Of a stretch of DNA of 64,000 nucleotides, positions 54,201-62,200 are shown piece after piece. The number at the start of each line of letters is the position of its first letter. The first letter of the stretch is position 1. The DNA lies in contig JAGUVW010000072.1 of assembly GCA_020062665.1 (NCBI GenBank), positions 1 to 64,000 on the forward strand, given 5' to 3'. The notes under the pieces were generated by a model. The model was not told the DNA's origin. It searched no databases and worked only from the letters and a program-made list of their open reading frames with translations. The position numbers were made by a program, and so were the translations under genes. Origin of the DNA: Pseudomonadales bacterium. Its GTDB lineage: Bacteria; Pseudomonadota; Gammaproteobacteria; Pseudomonadales; Ketobacteraceae.

Positions 54201-55302
54201 AGACCTGCCGGAGCACTTGGGGCAATTGCTCGGCGAAAGGGGCGAGCAATTTGTGGATGAACTGATTCGTGCAGGTTTGTCTGATGAGACCATTGAGCGC
54301 ATTTTAGCGGACGACAGAATCACAGCCAGCCTGCTGGGACTGAGCGACGCCATAGAGCGCTGTACCTCACAAGAAGTCTGTACAGCTGCGCCAGAACGTA
54401 AGCCGCAAACAAACAGCCTGAATCAACAAGAAAATGCCGACAATCTGATTGAGATCGTTGATCAGAGATCGCCTTTACAGATTGGTGTCCAAAGCTTGGG
54501 CTATTTATATGGCGAATTGCAGCAATTGGCTATCATTGATCCCCAGGCGGCACGTGCGCTGGAACTGGCTATTCGCACCTTCACCGGAGGCCCTTTCAAA
54601 GTCGCGCTGAGCGAGGCATCCAGCGCGCTAACCGCGTATGTGCTTAGCAATACCTATGGGGAAGCAATAGACCGGCAGGTTCACGAACTCATGCTTTTTG
54701 CCAGCAGCAAGGTGCAAGGCACGGACGTTGAACAGTTCACGAATGGATTGGTGTGGGAAAAGAATAATCTGACCCAAGGCGAGATTGCAGATTTTGGTGG
54801 TAACAATTTAACGCTGGACGGTATTAGACTGTCTGGATTCATCATCGGCGCGATGGGGAGTGTTGTTGGTTCAGGGAATGGAAGCTCTAATCGGGTAGCT
54901 GGGAATGGTGGTAGGGGTGGTGACGGCAGTGGCGGTTCTGTTGCAAATGGGGACGTCAGCGCAAGCACGCCCGTAGGCAGAACCGGCAGTTGGACTGAAA
55001 CATCCCAGTTCACTGGAAATCCTGTAAAAGCTAATCGAGAACTTAATGTGGCTGGAGCTGAAGCCGGAAAGCCACCGGTGAACGCACCTGCCACAATCGG
55101 AAGCAGAGAATATTCTGGGCACGCATTGGATCGAATGCAGCAGAGAGGTTATGTTCCGTCTGTAGTTGAGGATGCCATTCAAAATGGGGCGAGAACGCCT
55201 AGCTATGGGGGCGCATCTTCTTATTACAGTTCAAGCAATAATGTAACGGTCATTATTAATGATTCTACTGGAAAAGTTGTAACTGTGAGGGGAGGTCGAT
55301 AA
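48256..55302 (+). CDS. CdiA-like two-partner secretion exoprotein (TpsA) with C-terminal toxin candidate
   Basis: The product is 2348 residues. A signal sequence (to about residue 39, VAARA/DVVAD) precedes the TPS secretion domain, with NPAGISCEGCGFINASRATL at 151-170, the conserved NPxGI-CxxC motif. Then come a filamentous-haemagglutinin-type beta-helix of repeats (many GNDLTLAAG-like turns), a coiled coil at about 1414-1471, and further FHA repeats. From about residue 1950 the sequence is non-repetitive, and the last 62 residues (GHALDRMQQRGYVPSVVEDAI, then NNVTVIINDSTGKVVTV) look like a DUF4258 toxin domain. I saw no VENN motif. ATG 48256 follows AGGGACAGG; the longer frame from 48115 overlaps tpsB. 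The 3' end is less GC-rich. Confidence 0.9.
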   Translation: MSSLIRTVIMAFNHFSRLGIHPAAFVLGMSVILCPVAARADVVADANAPASQRPTILDAGNGVPVVNIRTPSAAGVSRNTYSEFNVDANGVILNNGRTDSSTQLGGWVQANPWLATGSARVILNEVNASDPSRLNGFVEVAGSRAQVVIANPAGISCEGCGFINASRATLSTGTPIVNNGQLQGYDVAQGRVEIGGAGLDNSTGYTDLIAHAVDVNAGIWSQQLAVAAGGGTVNADVSAVSSNGSSAPAVAIDVAHLGGMYANSIRLIGTEAGVGVRNAGQIGIGAGDVTLTADGRIENAGVINGGNTRLNADALDNTASGRIYGDHVAVGADTVDNIGAGDAASVIAARERLDIGATTLNNREHGLLFSGGDLAIGGVLDESGNASGQAGTLNNASASVEALDNMNLSVRQINNTDEHLQVADVLIDAERVREFRGDGAQNRYSRDEVGFVRHDQSRDLRTPEDTYRVWYEYNYTHTVHETQVLEADPARIVAGGDLQLTTDLLNNSNSQVLAGGTLGGDVGNIVNTSAEFRTIDASHGEVTRYRRVEEDDAAGTKSHWEQRSSTSGYHPVDITLQPERSLAIVQSGANLPAGTLPDSSLYTANPNAPRGYLIETDPQFANYRQWISSDYMLQQLAFDPALTQMRLGDGFYEQQLVREQMAQLTGRRFLSDFSDDEAQYIALMDAGVTFAQAHNIRPGIALTAEQIAQLTSDIVWLVEEQRTLPDGSTANVLVPRLYVMVREGGINGSGGLIAADTLQLDMSGDLDNSGTVAGHRITALTADNIHNVRGTLAGADVQLQARQDINSIGGSIRAQDNLQLDAGNDINVISSTRSDSNQQGTRTYIDRVAGLYVNSGSLLANAGNNINLTGAAIVNDSLVLDADRLGNTVLTAGNDFILNSVQESETQRIVWSDGGALAVSSAQDSGTQIRTSSDLTLQAGRDLNGSATRINSQGNVELSAGNDLTLAAGRSTYSESDYASDFRTETQVTRHNLVEINSAGDNGLHAGNDLVLTGSQLTSTGSTRLSAQGDTTITAVVDKEYHYDYHKTDRSYGRSEKTTDETLSSTVVGGTLASSGEILINAHKTEDGRIIGSQSRNVTLTGTQLHSGGDIVVSADGDINISALQYNTLEYHQTQTSGTGGLSKSDEGSTSVESRLQNAVLASAGNTHILSGNNLSLIAADVVADGDINLEALDQLLIAAGQVLTQHDQWMQESDTFSSGNLYEMREQRAGESVSSAQASTLIAGGSVTARAGTGRIIGSDIHGEQGVNLQADAGDFSVEAAQNTHSSYFYDKEITVGLGDSVIKGAINPALLVQVNDGRATVHIADAHYLEDQSTSHDTWMRGTNISSGNDIDIRANAGNVNIIGSHLAADANDDGSGDVNLSAAHQINIVEATDTARSNSQHISGDAEVSLVVQHQAVEVVKAYERLVEAKEQLEEAKRQYKDYERNLDQLKQSLRQLEQDLADKKPGVNQADLVELRGLIEDVESDKEWYVAGIALASLNLVSASNALATQIVALSASGQTLGFNAGLQLDIDASQTQSEYQSTTAVASTVSGQNIRINTGNGNTENTTTNIRGSQLLASNNIAITTGDLNITASKNTAQSSSETQHGHITAQMTVYGAAGGASVNASFDRNQNSAKETTYNNSVLLADSIDLITSGDTTLRGATVRAESTLNADIGGDLTVESVQDRSSSRNSSAGVSGGFSLGGDGDANQGNAFTRNLQSANDIGSLSGLNVGANTGNGVSDSRQTVLTSLTSGGTANINVNNHTQITGALIATTDENGNDLNQLNLNTNTISFADLRDRNVSSQTSAGLSVNFNMQPVNPPGQASSTPSPAAQSASQPAVATGANGEELKPGTTNIVYNNSQQNSASNAMATLGHGTITVGGTVLEQNGELTGAGKAEGSALAGINRDTTDTKNELWSSDYSQELDVTIDNRLLDPNRWDEFGQDYVNATNVSKEMFNAAVDEVQQFRRELAAMGQDLPEHLGQLLGERGEQFVDELIRAGLSDETIERILADDRITASLLGLSDAIERCTSQEVCTAAPERKPQTNSLNQQENADNLIEIVDQRSPLQIGVQSLGYLYGELQQLAIIDPQAARALELAIRTFTGGPFKVALSEASSALTAYVLSNTYGEAIDRQVHELMLFASSKVQGTDVEQFTNGLVWEKNNLTQGEIADFGGNNLTLDGIRLSGFIIGAMGSVVGSGNGSSNRVAGNGGRGGDGSGGSVANGDVSASTPVGRTGSWTETSQFTGNPVKANRELNVAGAEAGKPPVNAPATIGSREYSGHALDRMQQRGYVPSVVEDAIQNGARTPSYGGASSYYSSSNNVTVIINDSTGKVVTVRGGR

Positions 55303-55601
55303 TGAATGAATTGGATCACCTAAATTTGCTTAAAAAGACACTCGAAGACTCAAATATCAGCACGGCTCAGAGCATGGGGGACTTAGCAAGCGATATCGAA
55401 TCGATTCGTTCTTTGCTGGACGATGTGTCCGAAGAGTTTGTCAATAGCTTTTCAATTCTGTGGGCGGCTCTTGAAGTTGTAGCGGTTGCGCATCAGGAGC
55501 AAAATACTGAGCCGAGTAAGAATGAAATAGATGATTTGGAGGCTTTAAAGCACACGTTAATGAAGTGTACTGAACGTGAAATTGCCAGCAGGGTTCGGTA
55601 G
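55302..55601 (+). CDS. Candidate immunity protein for the TpsA toxin tip
   Basis: The product is 99 residues, helical and acidic (LASDIESIRSLLDDVSEEFVNS in part, KNEIDDLEALKHTL). Its ATG overlaps the tpsA stop (TAATG), with GGGGAGG at good spacing. Small size, immediate position and lower GC than flanking genes are the marks of CdiI-type immunity genes, which bind and neutralise the adjacent C-terminal toxin. I do not recognise a sequence family, so the assignment is contextual. Confidence 0.7.
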   Translation: MNELDHLNLLKKTLEDSNISTAQSMGDLASDIESIRSLLDDVSEEFVNSFSILWAALEVVAVAHQEQNTEPSKNEIDDLEALKHTLMKCTEREIASRVR

Positions 55602-55624
55602 GCTGGTACAGCCCTCTCCGCAAG

Positions 55625-55890
55625 GGGGGTCAGGGCACTACCACCAAAATCCAGGGCAACCAACTGCTGGCCAATGACAGAACCAGTTTCGACACCTGAC
55701 CTGAACATCACCACCAGAAAGAACACGGCCACGTCTCTCCGCACAGATGACCGTATACGGCGCCGCCGGTGGTGCCAGCGTCAACGCCAGCTTCGACCGC
55801 AACCAAAACAGCGCATGGGAAACCACGCACAACAACAGCCTGCTACTGGCGGACAACATCGACATCACCACCAGCGGCGACACCATCGAG
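55625..55890 (+). pseudogene. Degenerate duplicate fragment of tpsA
   Basis: Bases 55747-55885 align without gaps to tpsA 53104-53242, with about 19 differences in 139 bases by eye (e.g. MTVYGAAGGASVNASFDRNQ in both). Upstream, 55631-55720 aligns to about 52970-53060 of tpsA (GNQLLAND against GSQLLASN) but with a stop at FDT* and a missing block, so no reading frame survives. It ends abruptly before TCGAGGCAG. It is a leftover of recombination between tpsA-type sequences, in the place where spare (orphan) toxin modules are found at cdi loci. It also accounts for the 389 bases without a gene between 55602 and 55990. Confidence 0.85.
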
Positions 55891-55990
55891 GCAGAATGGA
55901 GAAGGAAGGCCTGCTATACAACGACAAGACATACGAAATATACCCTTACTGATCAGAACACGTATCGGCAACCCCACACAGAAACCCAGC

Positions 55991-56530
55991 ATGAAGCACA
56001 CGATAGCCATTCTATTTCTCACTCTCCTGTTATACGGATGCAGCAGCATTCCAGCCAACCACGCCACCACAACCGTGCACCTTTCCACGCCTGCTGTGGA
56101 ACTCACTCTCCAGCAAGCACTGCACTATGAGCAGTATCCCGATCAGGCGGGTTTGTCTGAGTTGGTAAGATCCCAATTGGAAGCAGCACTGAAGGACAAA
56201 GGGTTACTCGCGGACAAGAACGACGTCAGCGCCCAAACAATTGTCGTCCGCATGGATTACCAACGGATTTTTGCAGGGGAAGCGACACCCATCAAATCGT
56301 CATCCGTTGGGCCACCTCGGGTGAACTACACAATCGAGATTTCACAAGACGGCAATACGGTAGCCGTGATCAAACGACGCAATCTGACTGTAAATCGCGG
56401 ACTCGTGAGCAATCTCAAGACGCTATTCACGTTCTACCTCGGAAACACTCCTGAAACCGAGGCGAATGATGTCGCAATCCTCGTGAGAGGTATGGCGGAA
56501 GATATTTCCAAGGTGAAAATCAGGCAATGA
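55991..56530 (+). CDS. Hypothetical lipoprotein
   Basis: The product is 179 residues from ATG 55991. The lipobox LLYGCSS is clear. The mature part is mixed alpha/beta, with LSELVRSQLEAALKDKGLLAD in part, QTIVVRMDYQRIFAGEAT and AVIKRRNLTVNRGLVSNLKTLF in part, a layout seen in small periplasmic domains of the DUF4410-type, but not enough for a name. It lies just after the tpsA remnant and has a lower GC content than most genes here, so it may belong to the imported segment. Confidence 0.7.
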   Translation: MKHTIAILFLTLLLYGCSSIPANHATTTVHLSTPAVELTLQQALHYEQYPDQAGLSELVRSQLEAALKDKGLLADKNDVSAQTIVVRMDYQRIFAGEATPIKSSSVGPPRVNYTIEISQDGNTVAVIKRRNLTVNRGLVSNLKTLFTFYLGNTPETEANDVAILVRGMAEDISKVKIRQ

Positions 56531-56666
56531 TTTGAATCGGTGGATCACCGGGTAGTGCCTCTGAATCATCCGGTGGTCTTCCCGCTCCACAACCGATCAA
56601 CCTCGCCACAAACTCACACTGACTGGACTTGGTACGCTCCTGCTGTAGAGCAGGAGCGCCCATGCG

Positions 56667-57200
56667 CTACTTGCGCGCAATCGCCTCGAATTCGAGGAAG
56701 TCGTATGCTCTGCCGTTTTGTGAGGTGATACGCACATAACGGGTTGGCCGTTCAGCCATGTTGCATTCCATGACCTCGGCATTGGCAGTCTGACTGGTGC
56801 AGGCGATCCCGCCCGTAATGACAGACACATTGGAAGCGGTATAGTCGACACCATTGCTGGAAAGCTCGATTAGAATATCCGGATCAGTTCCCAATGTTGC
56901 AGGTGAAGGTAAACGTGTCAGTTTTAACTTCCTGATATTCTCGACAACACCGAACGTGATGACAATCGGATCATCAGAGTTGCTGACCCAAGCCGTTAGA
57001 CTATTACCATCAATCAGATTGACTGCCGTACCGGAATTGTGCACCGAAGTAGCACTACCACCATTGCTGCTGCGCGCAACGTTCACATCGGAAACACTGT
57101 CTACAGCATCAGATGTGTTTCCGCCGCCACTGCCACCACCACCACCGCAGGCCGCCAGTATCAAACAGGATGACAGCCCTAACATTATTTTCTTTTTCAT
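56667..57200 (-). CDS. Lipoprotein with discoidin-like (F5/8 type C) domain
   Basis: The product is 177 residues. The lipobox LAACG is followed by a Gly-rich linker (GGGGGSGGG). The C-terminal domain reads NVARSSNGGSATS, then AVNLIDGNSLTAW, IVITFGVVENIRKLKLTR, IELSSNGVDYTAS and RYVRITSQNGRAYDFLEFEA; this order of strands fits a galactose-binding-like F5/8 type C module, often carbohydrate- or surface-binding. A two-Cys segment (GIACTSQTANAEVMEC) is inserted near the end. It converges with the lipoprotein at 55991. Confidence 0.75.
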   Translation of the reverse strand: MKKKIMLGLSSCLILAACGGGGGSGGGNTSDAVDSVSDVNVARSSNGGSATSVHNSGTAVNLIDGNSLTAWVSNSDDPIVITFGVVENIRKLKLTRLPSPATLGTDPDILIELSSNGVDYTASNVSVITGGIACTSQTANAEVMECNMAERPTRYVRITSQNGRAYDFLEFEAIARK

Positions 57201-57305
57201 TTCGAGAGTCCTTTAATACCACTAGAAGTCCAGTCAAACCCACGTCGGATCAGTCCGTACGCAGCGCGCGATTATAGTGGTGTCCTCCGAAAAAAACAGT
57301 GGAGT

Positions 57306-57941
57306 TCAGTAACCCCGCAGCGCCCGACTCACCTGCAGCATGTCAAAAAAACCATCCATCATCCGGTTGCCATCCTGCTGCAGATCGAAGCTGTGGGGCT
57401 CCAGCAACCAGCTGCGCAGGATGCCTTTCACGAATGAGTGGTAGCTGTTCACTGCCAGACGCGGATTGATGTCCGCCGGTAGTTGCCCGCGCTTGATCGC
57501 GTTGCGGAAGGTGCGTTCGAAGCGCTGCTCAAATTCCCGACGCACCCGAGCGTCCCTTTCCAAGATCGGCCCCAGCTCCACCACAAATTCGCACCTGTTG
57601 AACAGGATGTCGAATACACGCCGCGTATGCTCATCCGTCGCCACCCGTTGGAACAGGTAGCGCGCGGTTTCGCGCAACTCTCCCAGCGGATCGGCCACGT
57701 CCTCGCTGGCGCTGGCTTCGCTCATGCTTTCGAGCGGCAGCGTCACCCGGTCGCACATGGCGTTGAACAGGTCTACCTTGTTCTTGAAGTGCCAGTAGAT
57801 GGCGCCCCGGGTCATGCCGGCGGCACAGGCGATGTCATTGAGGGTGGTCTGCGACACCCCTTTGCGATGGAACACGTCTTCCGCAGTGTCGAGCAGGCGA
57901 TTGCGGGTTTCCTGCGCTTCTTCTTTGGTTTTCTTGACCAT
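57306..57941 (-). CDS. TetR-family repressor of efflux operon (AcrR/TtgR-like)
   Basis: The product is 211 residues. The helix-turn-helix (DIACAAGMTRGAIYWHFKNKVDLFNAM) at about 36-62 is strongly AcrR/TtgR-like, and VFHRKGVSQTTLNDIA precedes it. The ligand domain contains FDILFNRCEFVVELGPI. AcrR/TtgR proteins bind hydrophobic drugs or solvents and then release their operator. It is divergently arranged with the RND genes, and a palindrome lies between them. Confidence 0.93.
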   Translation of the reverse strand: MVKKTKEEAQETRNRLLDTAEDVFHRKGVSQTTLNDIACAAGMTRGAIYWHFKNKVDLFNAMCDRVTLPLESMSEASASEDVADPLGELRETARYLFQRVATDEHTRRVFDILFNRCEFVVELGPILERDARVRREFEQRFERTFRNAIKRGQLPADINPRLAVNSYHSFVKGILRSWLLEPHSFDLQQDGNRMMDGFFDMLQVSRALRGY

Positions 57942-57978
57942 GATGGACTGGCGGGTCTGAATGGGTGGGTTTACTATT

Positions 57979-57996
57979 ATACATACAAGAATGTAT
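57979..57996. promoter_or_regulatory. Palindromic operator for the TetR-type repressor
   Basis: ATACATACAAGAATGTAT is an inverted repeat (ATACAT / ATGTAT), with TACATAC-type half-sites as in the AcrR and TtgR operators. It lies 38 bases upstream of the repressor gene and 108 bases upstream of the adaptor gene, so it could control both. An A/T-rich TATTAT lies next to it and may be a -10 element. Confidence 0.7.
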
Positions 57997-58104
57997 GATT
58001 AAGCAAGCCCTGTGTTACAAGGTGTTTCATATCTGCCCATGGAAGCGCACTCAGCCTCGTCGCGCAGCTGCTCCAACTAACGGTTTTATTTGGAGAATTC
58101 ACCC

Positions 58105-59259
58105 ATGCCCCTGAATCCCCGCCTGCTCGTTTCCGGCCTGCTGGCCGCCCTGCTGCTCTCTGCCTGTGGCGAATCCGGCCAGGGTGGCGGCGCACAGGAT
58201 GACCACGTGCCCGAAGTGGTGGTCGAGGTGGTACAGCCAGAACGGGTGGTGGTGAAGACCGAACTACCGGGCCGGGTGCAGGCACTGCGCACGGCAGAAG
58301 TGCGGGCACGGGTGGAAGGCATCATCCAGAAACGCCTGTTCACCGAAGGCAGCGAGGTAAAAGCCGGCGATCTGCTGTTCCAGATCGACCCCGCTACTCT
58401 GCAAGCCGATCTGGATGCGGCCAAGGCCACCCAGGCCCGCGCCGAGGCCGACCTTGCCATCGCCAACATCAAGCGGCAGCGGATAAGAAGCCTGCTCGAG
58501 CGCAAGGCGGTGAGCCAGCAGGAATATGACGAAGCCCTGGCCGGATCGAAGCAGGCCGAAGCGCAGGTGGCTGCGGCCAAAGCCGCGGTGATGCGGGCCC
58601 AGATCGACCTGAACTATGCCAGTGTGCGGGCGCCCATCAGTGGCCGCATCGGGCGCGCACTGGTGACCGAAGGCGCGCTGGTGGGCAAGAACGAAGCCAC
58701 GCACCTCACCACCATCGAGCAGCTCGATCCGCTCTACGTGAATTTCACCCAGTCCTCCAGCGAGATTCTCAAATACCGGCGCAAGCGCATGGTGGATTCC
58801 TCTTCCGGCGTGGATGAACCGGATGTGCTGGTGCTGCTGGAAGACGGTACCGACTACGATCATCACGGCAAATTGCTGTTCTCGGAAATGACGGTGGATC
58901 CCGGCACCGGCGAAGTGCTGCTGCGCGCGGAAGTGCCCAATCCGGATCGTCTGCTGTTGCCGGGCATGTTTGTGCGGGTGGATGTGGAGCAGGCGGTGTA
59001 TCAGCAGGCGTTCACGATTTCCCAGCGCGCGCTGATCCGCACCGCTCAGGGCGAGCAGGTGATGACGGTGCTGCCCGACGGCAAGGTGGTGCCGCTGCCG
59101 ATCAAGACCGAACGCGCCCACGGCAACCGCTGGATTGTCAGCAGCGGACTGAGCGGCGGCGAACAGGTGATTGTGGAAGGTCTGCAAAAGGTGCGCCCCG
59201 GCGCGCTGGCCAAAGCCGTGCCGATGAAACAGGCGCCAGCATTCGTGCAGCCGCTGTAA
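58105..59259 (+). CDS. RND efflux periplasmic adaptor lipoprotein (MexA/AcrA type)
   Basis: The product is 384 residues. The lipobox LLSACG gives Cys21. LPGRVQALRTAEVRARVEGII in part, KAGDLLFQIDPATLQADLDAAKA in part, and LNYASVRAPISGRIGRALVTEGALVG in part are the lipoyl and hairpin domains of HAE1-family adaptors. It bridges the inner-membrane pump and an outer-membrane channel. GGAG lies 10 bases before ATG 58105. The pump gene follows after 10 bases. Confidence 0.94.
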   Translation: MPLNPRLLVSGLLAALLLSACGESGQGGGAQDDHVPEVVVEVVQPERVVVKTELPGRVQALRTAEVRARVEGIIQKRLFTEGSEVKAGDLLFQIDPATLQADLDAAKATQARAEADLAIANIKRQRIRSLLERKAVSQQEYDEALAGSKQAEAQVAAAKAAVMRAQIDLNYASVRAPISGRIGRALVTEGALVGKNEATHLTTIEQLDPLYVNFTQSSSEILKYRRKRMVDSSSGVDEPDVLVLLEDGTDYDHHGKLLFSEMTVDPGTGEVLLRAEVPNPDRLLLPGMFVRVDVEQAVYQQAFTISQRALIRTAQGEQVMTVLPDGKVVPLPIKTERAHGNRWIVSSGLSGGEQVIVEGLQKVRPGALAKAVPMKQAPAFVQPL

Positions 59260-59269
59260 GGAGCACCCC

Positions 59270-62200
59270 ATGGCCCGCTTTTTTATCGATCGTCCGATCT
59301 TTGCCTGGGTAATCGCGCTGCTGATTCTGCTGGGTGGCACGCTGTCCGTGCGCCAGTTGCCGGTGGCGCAGTATCCCAACATCGCACCGCCTTCCATCGC
59401 GGTCACCGCTGCCTATCCCGGTGCGTCGGCACAGACGCTGGAAGAAACCGTCACCGCTGTCATCGAGCAGGAACTCAACGGCATCGAAGGCCTGCTGTAC
59501 ATGAATTCCAACAGCAGTTCCGATGGCAGCGCCACCATCACTGCGTATTTTGCCTCGGGCACCAATGTGGATGTTGCACTGGTGGAAGTGAACAACCGCG
59601 TGAAACGGGTGGAAGCACGTCTGCCGGAAGATGTGCGCCGCCAGGGCGTGCGCGTGGACAAGGCCACCCGTAATTTTCTGCTGATTGCCACCATCAGTTC
59701 CAGCGACGGCAGCATGGATTCCACCGCGCTTGGCGACTACGCCAACACGCGCATTCTGGATCAGTTGCGACGGGTGAAAGGCGTCGGCGAAGCGCAGGTG
59801 TTTGGCACCGAGTACGCCATGCGGGTGTGGCTCGATCCGGTGAAGCTGACCGCGTTCAGCCTGTTGCCCGCGGACATCGTGCGGGCGATTCAATCCCAGA
59901 ACGTGCAGGTGAGTGCCGGCGAAATCGGTGCGCTGCCTGCCGTACTGGGCCAGCAGCTGAATGCCACCATCGTCACCGACAGCCGCCTGTCCACGCCGGA
60001 ACAATTCGGCGAGGTGTTGCTGAAGGCGAATCCCGACGGTTCCAGCGTGCGCCTGCAGGACGTCGCGCGCATCGAACTGGCCGGTGCCAGTTATGCCCGC
60101 GCTGCCTTCATCAATGGCCAGCCAGCGGCACCGCTCGCCATCAAGCTGTCGCCTTCCGGCAATGCAGTGGAAACTGCGCGCCTGGTACGCGAGCGCATGG
60201 CGCAACTGGCGCAGTTTTTCCCCGAGGGCATGCAGTGGGATGTGCCTTATGACACGTCCGATTTCGTCGAGATTTCCATTCGCGAAGTGGTGAAGACGCT
60301 GCTGGAAGCGGTGCTGCTGGTGTTCCTGGTGATGCTGGTGTTCCTGCAGAATTTTCGCGCCACGCTGATTCCGACGCTGGTGGTGCCAGTGGCGTTGATG
60401 GGCACCTTCATCGGCATGCAGCTGTTCGGTTTTTCCATCAATGTGCTGACATTGTTCGGTCTGGTGCTGGCCATCGGTATTCTGGTGGACGACGCCATCG
60501 TGGTGGTGGAGAACGTCGAGCGCATCATGCACGAGGAGCATCTGTCGCCCAAGGAAGCGACGCGCAAGGCCATGGGTCAGATTACCGGCGCCATCGTCGG
60601 TATTACGACGGTGCTGGTGGCGGTGTTTGTGCCGATGGCGTTCTTCGCGGGTTCAGTGGGGAATATTTACCGGCAGTTTTCGCTGGCGCTGATCGTGTCG
60701 ATTCTGTTCTCGGCCTTTCTTGCGCTGAGCCTGACGCCCGCCCTGTGTGCCACGCTGCTGAAACGTCACGAGGGCGAAGGTCCGCGCAAGGGTTTCTACG
60801 GCTGGTTCAACCGCATGTTCAATCGCACCACGGATTTTTACGAGCGCGGCGTGCATCATGTGCTGCGACGCACCGTGCGCTATTTTCTGATTTTTGTGGT
60901 GCTGGTGGGTGGCGTCACCTGGTTTGCGCTGCGCCTGCCTACTGCGTTCATTCCCGAGGAAGATCAGGGCTACTTCATTACCATTGTGCAGTTGCCGGCG
61001 GGTGCAACGCAGCAACGTACGCTGGATGTGCTGCGGCAGATGGAAAATTATTTTCTCAAGGAAGAACCCAATGTGTCGAAGATGGTGACGGTGGCAGGTT
61101 TCAGCTTTTTCGGCGCCGGCCAGAACAACGGCATCGCCTTTGTGCGGCTGAAACCCTGGCACGAGCGGCCCAACCCGGATCAGCATGTGAAAGCGGTGGT
61201 GGCGCGCGCCTTCGACCATCTGTCGCAGATCAAGGACGCGGTAATTTTCCCGCTCAATCCGCCGTCGATTCCGGAACTGGGCACCGCCACGGGTTTTGAA
61301 TTCCAGCTGCAGGATATTGGCGGCCACGGCCACCAGCGTCTGGTGGAAGCCCGCAACCAGCTGCTGGGGCTGGCCAGCAAACATCCCGCACTGAAGGCGG
61401 TGCGCCCCGAAGGCCTAGAAGACACGCCACAACTGGATGTGCAGATCGATCGCGCCAAAGCGAGTGCGCTGGGCATCGCCATTGCGGACATCAACAGCAC
61501 GCTGTCGGTAACGATGGGCTCGGCCTATGCCAACGATTTCGTGCGGGGTGGCCGCGTGCAGAAGGTGATCGTACAAGCCGATGCGCCGGCGCGCATGCTG
61601 CCGGAAGATATCCTCAAACTGCGGGTGCGCAATAATCGCGGTGACATGGTGCCGTTCTCGGCGTTTGCCACGGTGACTTGGAAAATGGGTTCACCCCGGC
61701 TGGAACGTTTCAACGGCCTGCCCGCCATGAAAATCGGCGGCCAGGCGGCGCCAGGTCACAGCTCCGGTGAAGCGATGACGGTGATGGAAGAACTGGCGGC
61801 GCAATTGCCGGAAGGTTTCGCATTCGAGTGGTCGGGCGTGTCGCTGGAAGAACGCATCTCCGGCGATCAGGCGCCGGCGCTGTTCATGCTGTCGCTGCTG
61901 GTGGTGTTCCTGTGTCTGGCCGCGCTGTACGAAAGCTGGAGCATTCCGGTGGCGGTGATGCTGGTGGTGCCACTGGGCGTGCTCGGCGCACTGGCAGCGG
62001 TGTATCTGCGCGGCATGCCCAACGATGTGTATTTCAAGGTGGGCTTGATCACCATCATCGGCCTGTCGGCGAAGAATGCGATTCTGATCGTGGAATTCGC
62101 CAAGGAATTGCAGGAGCAGGGCAAGGGTGTGATTGCGGCGACGGTGGAGGCATGCCGCTTGCGTTTCCGCCCGATTCTGATGACGTCGCTCGCCTTCACC

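Noticed and set aside
55769-56530. A 253-residue protein starting at 55769
   Set aside because: The first 74 codons read the tpsA remnant out of frame; the lipoprotein signal peptide starts cleanly at 55991.
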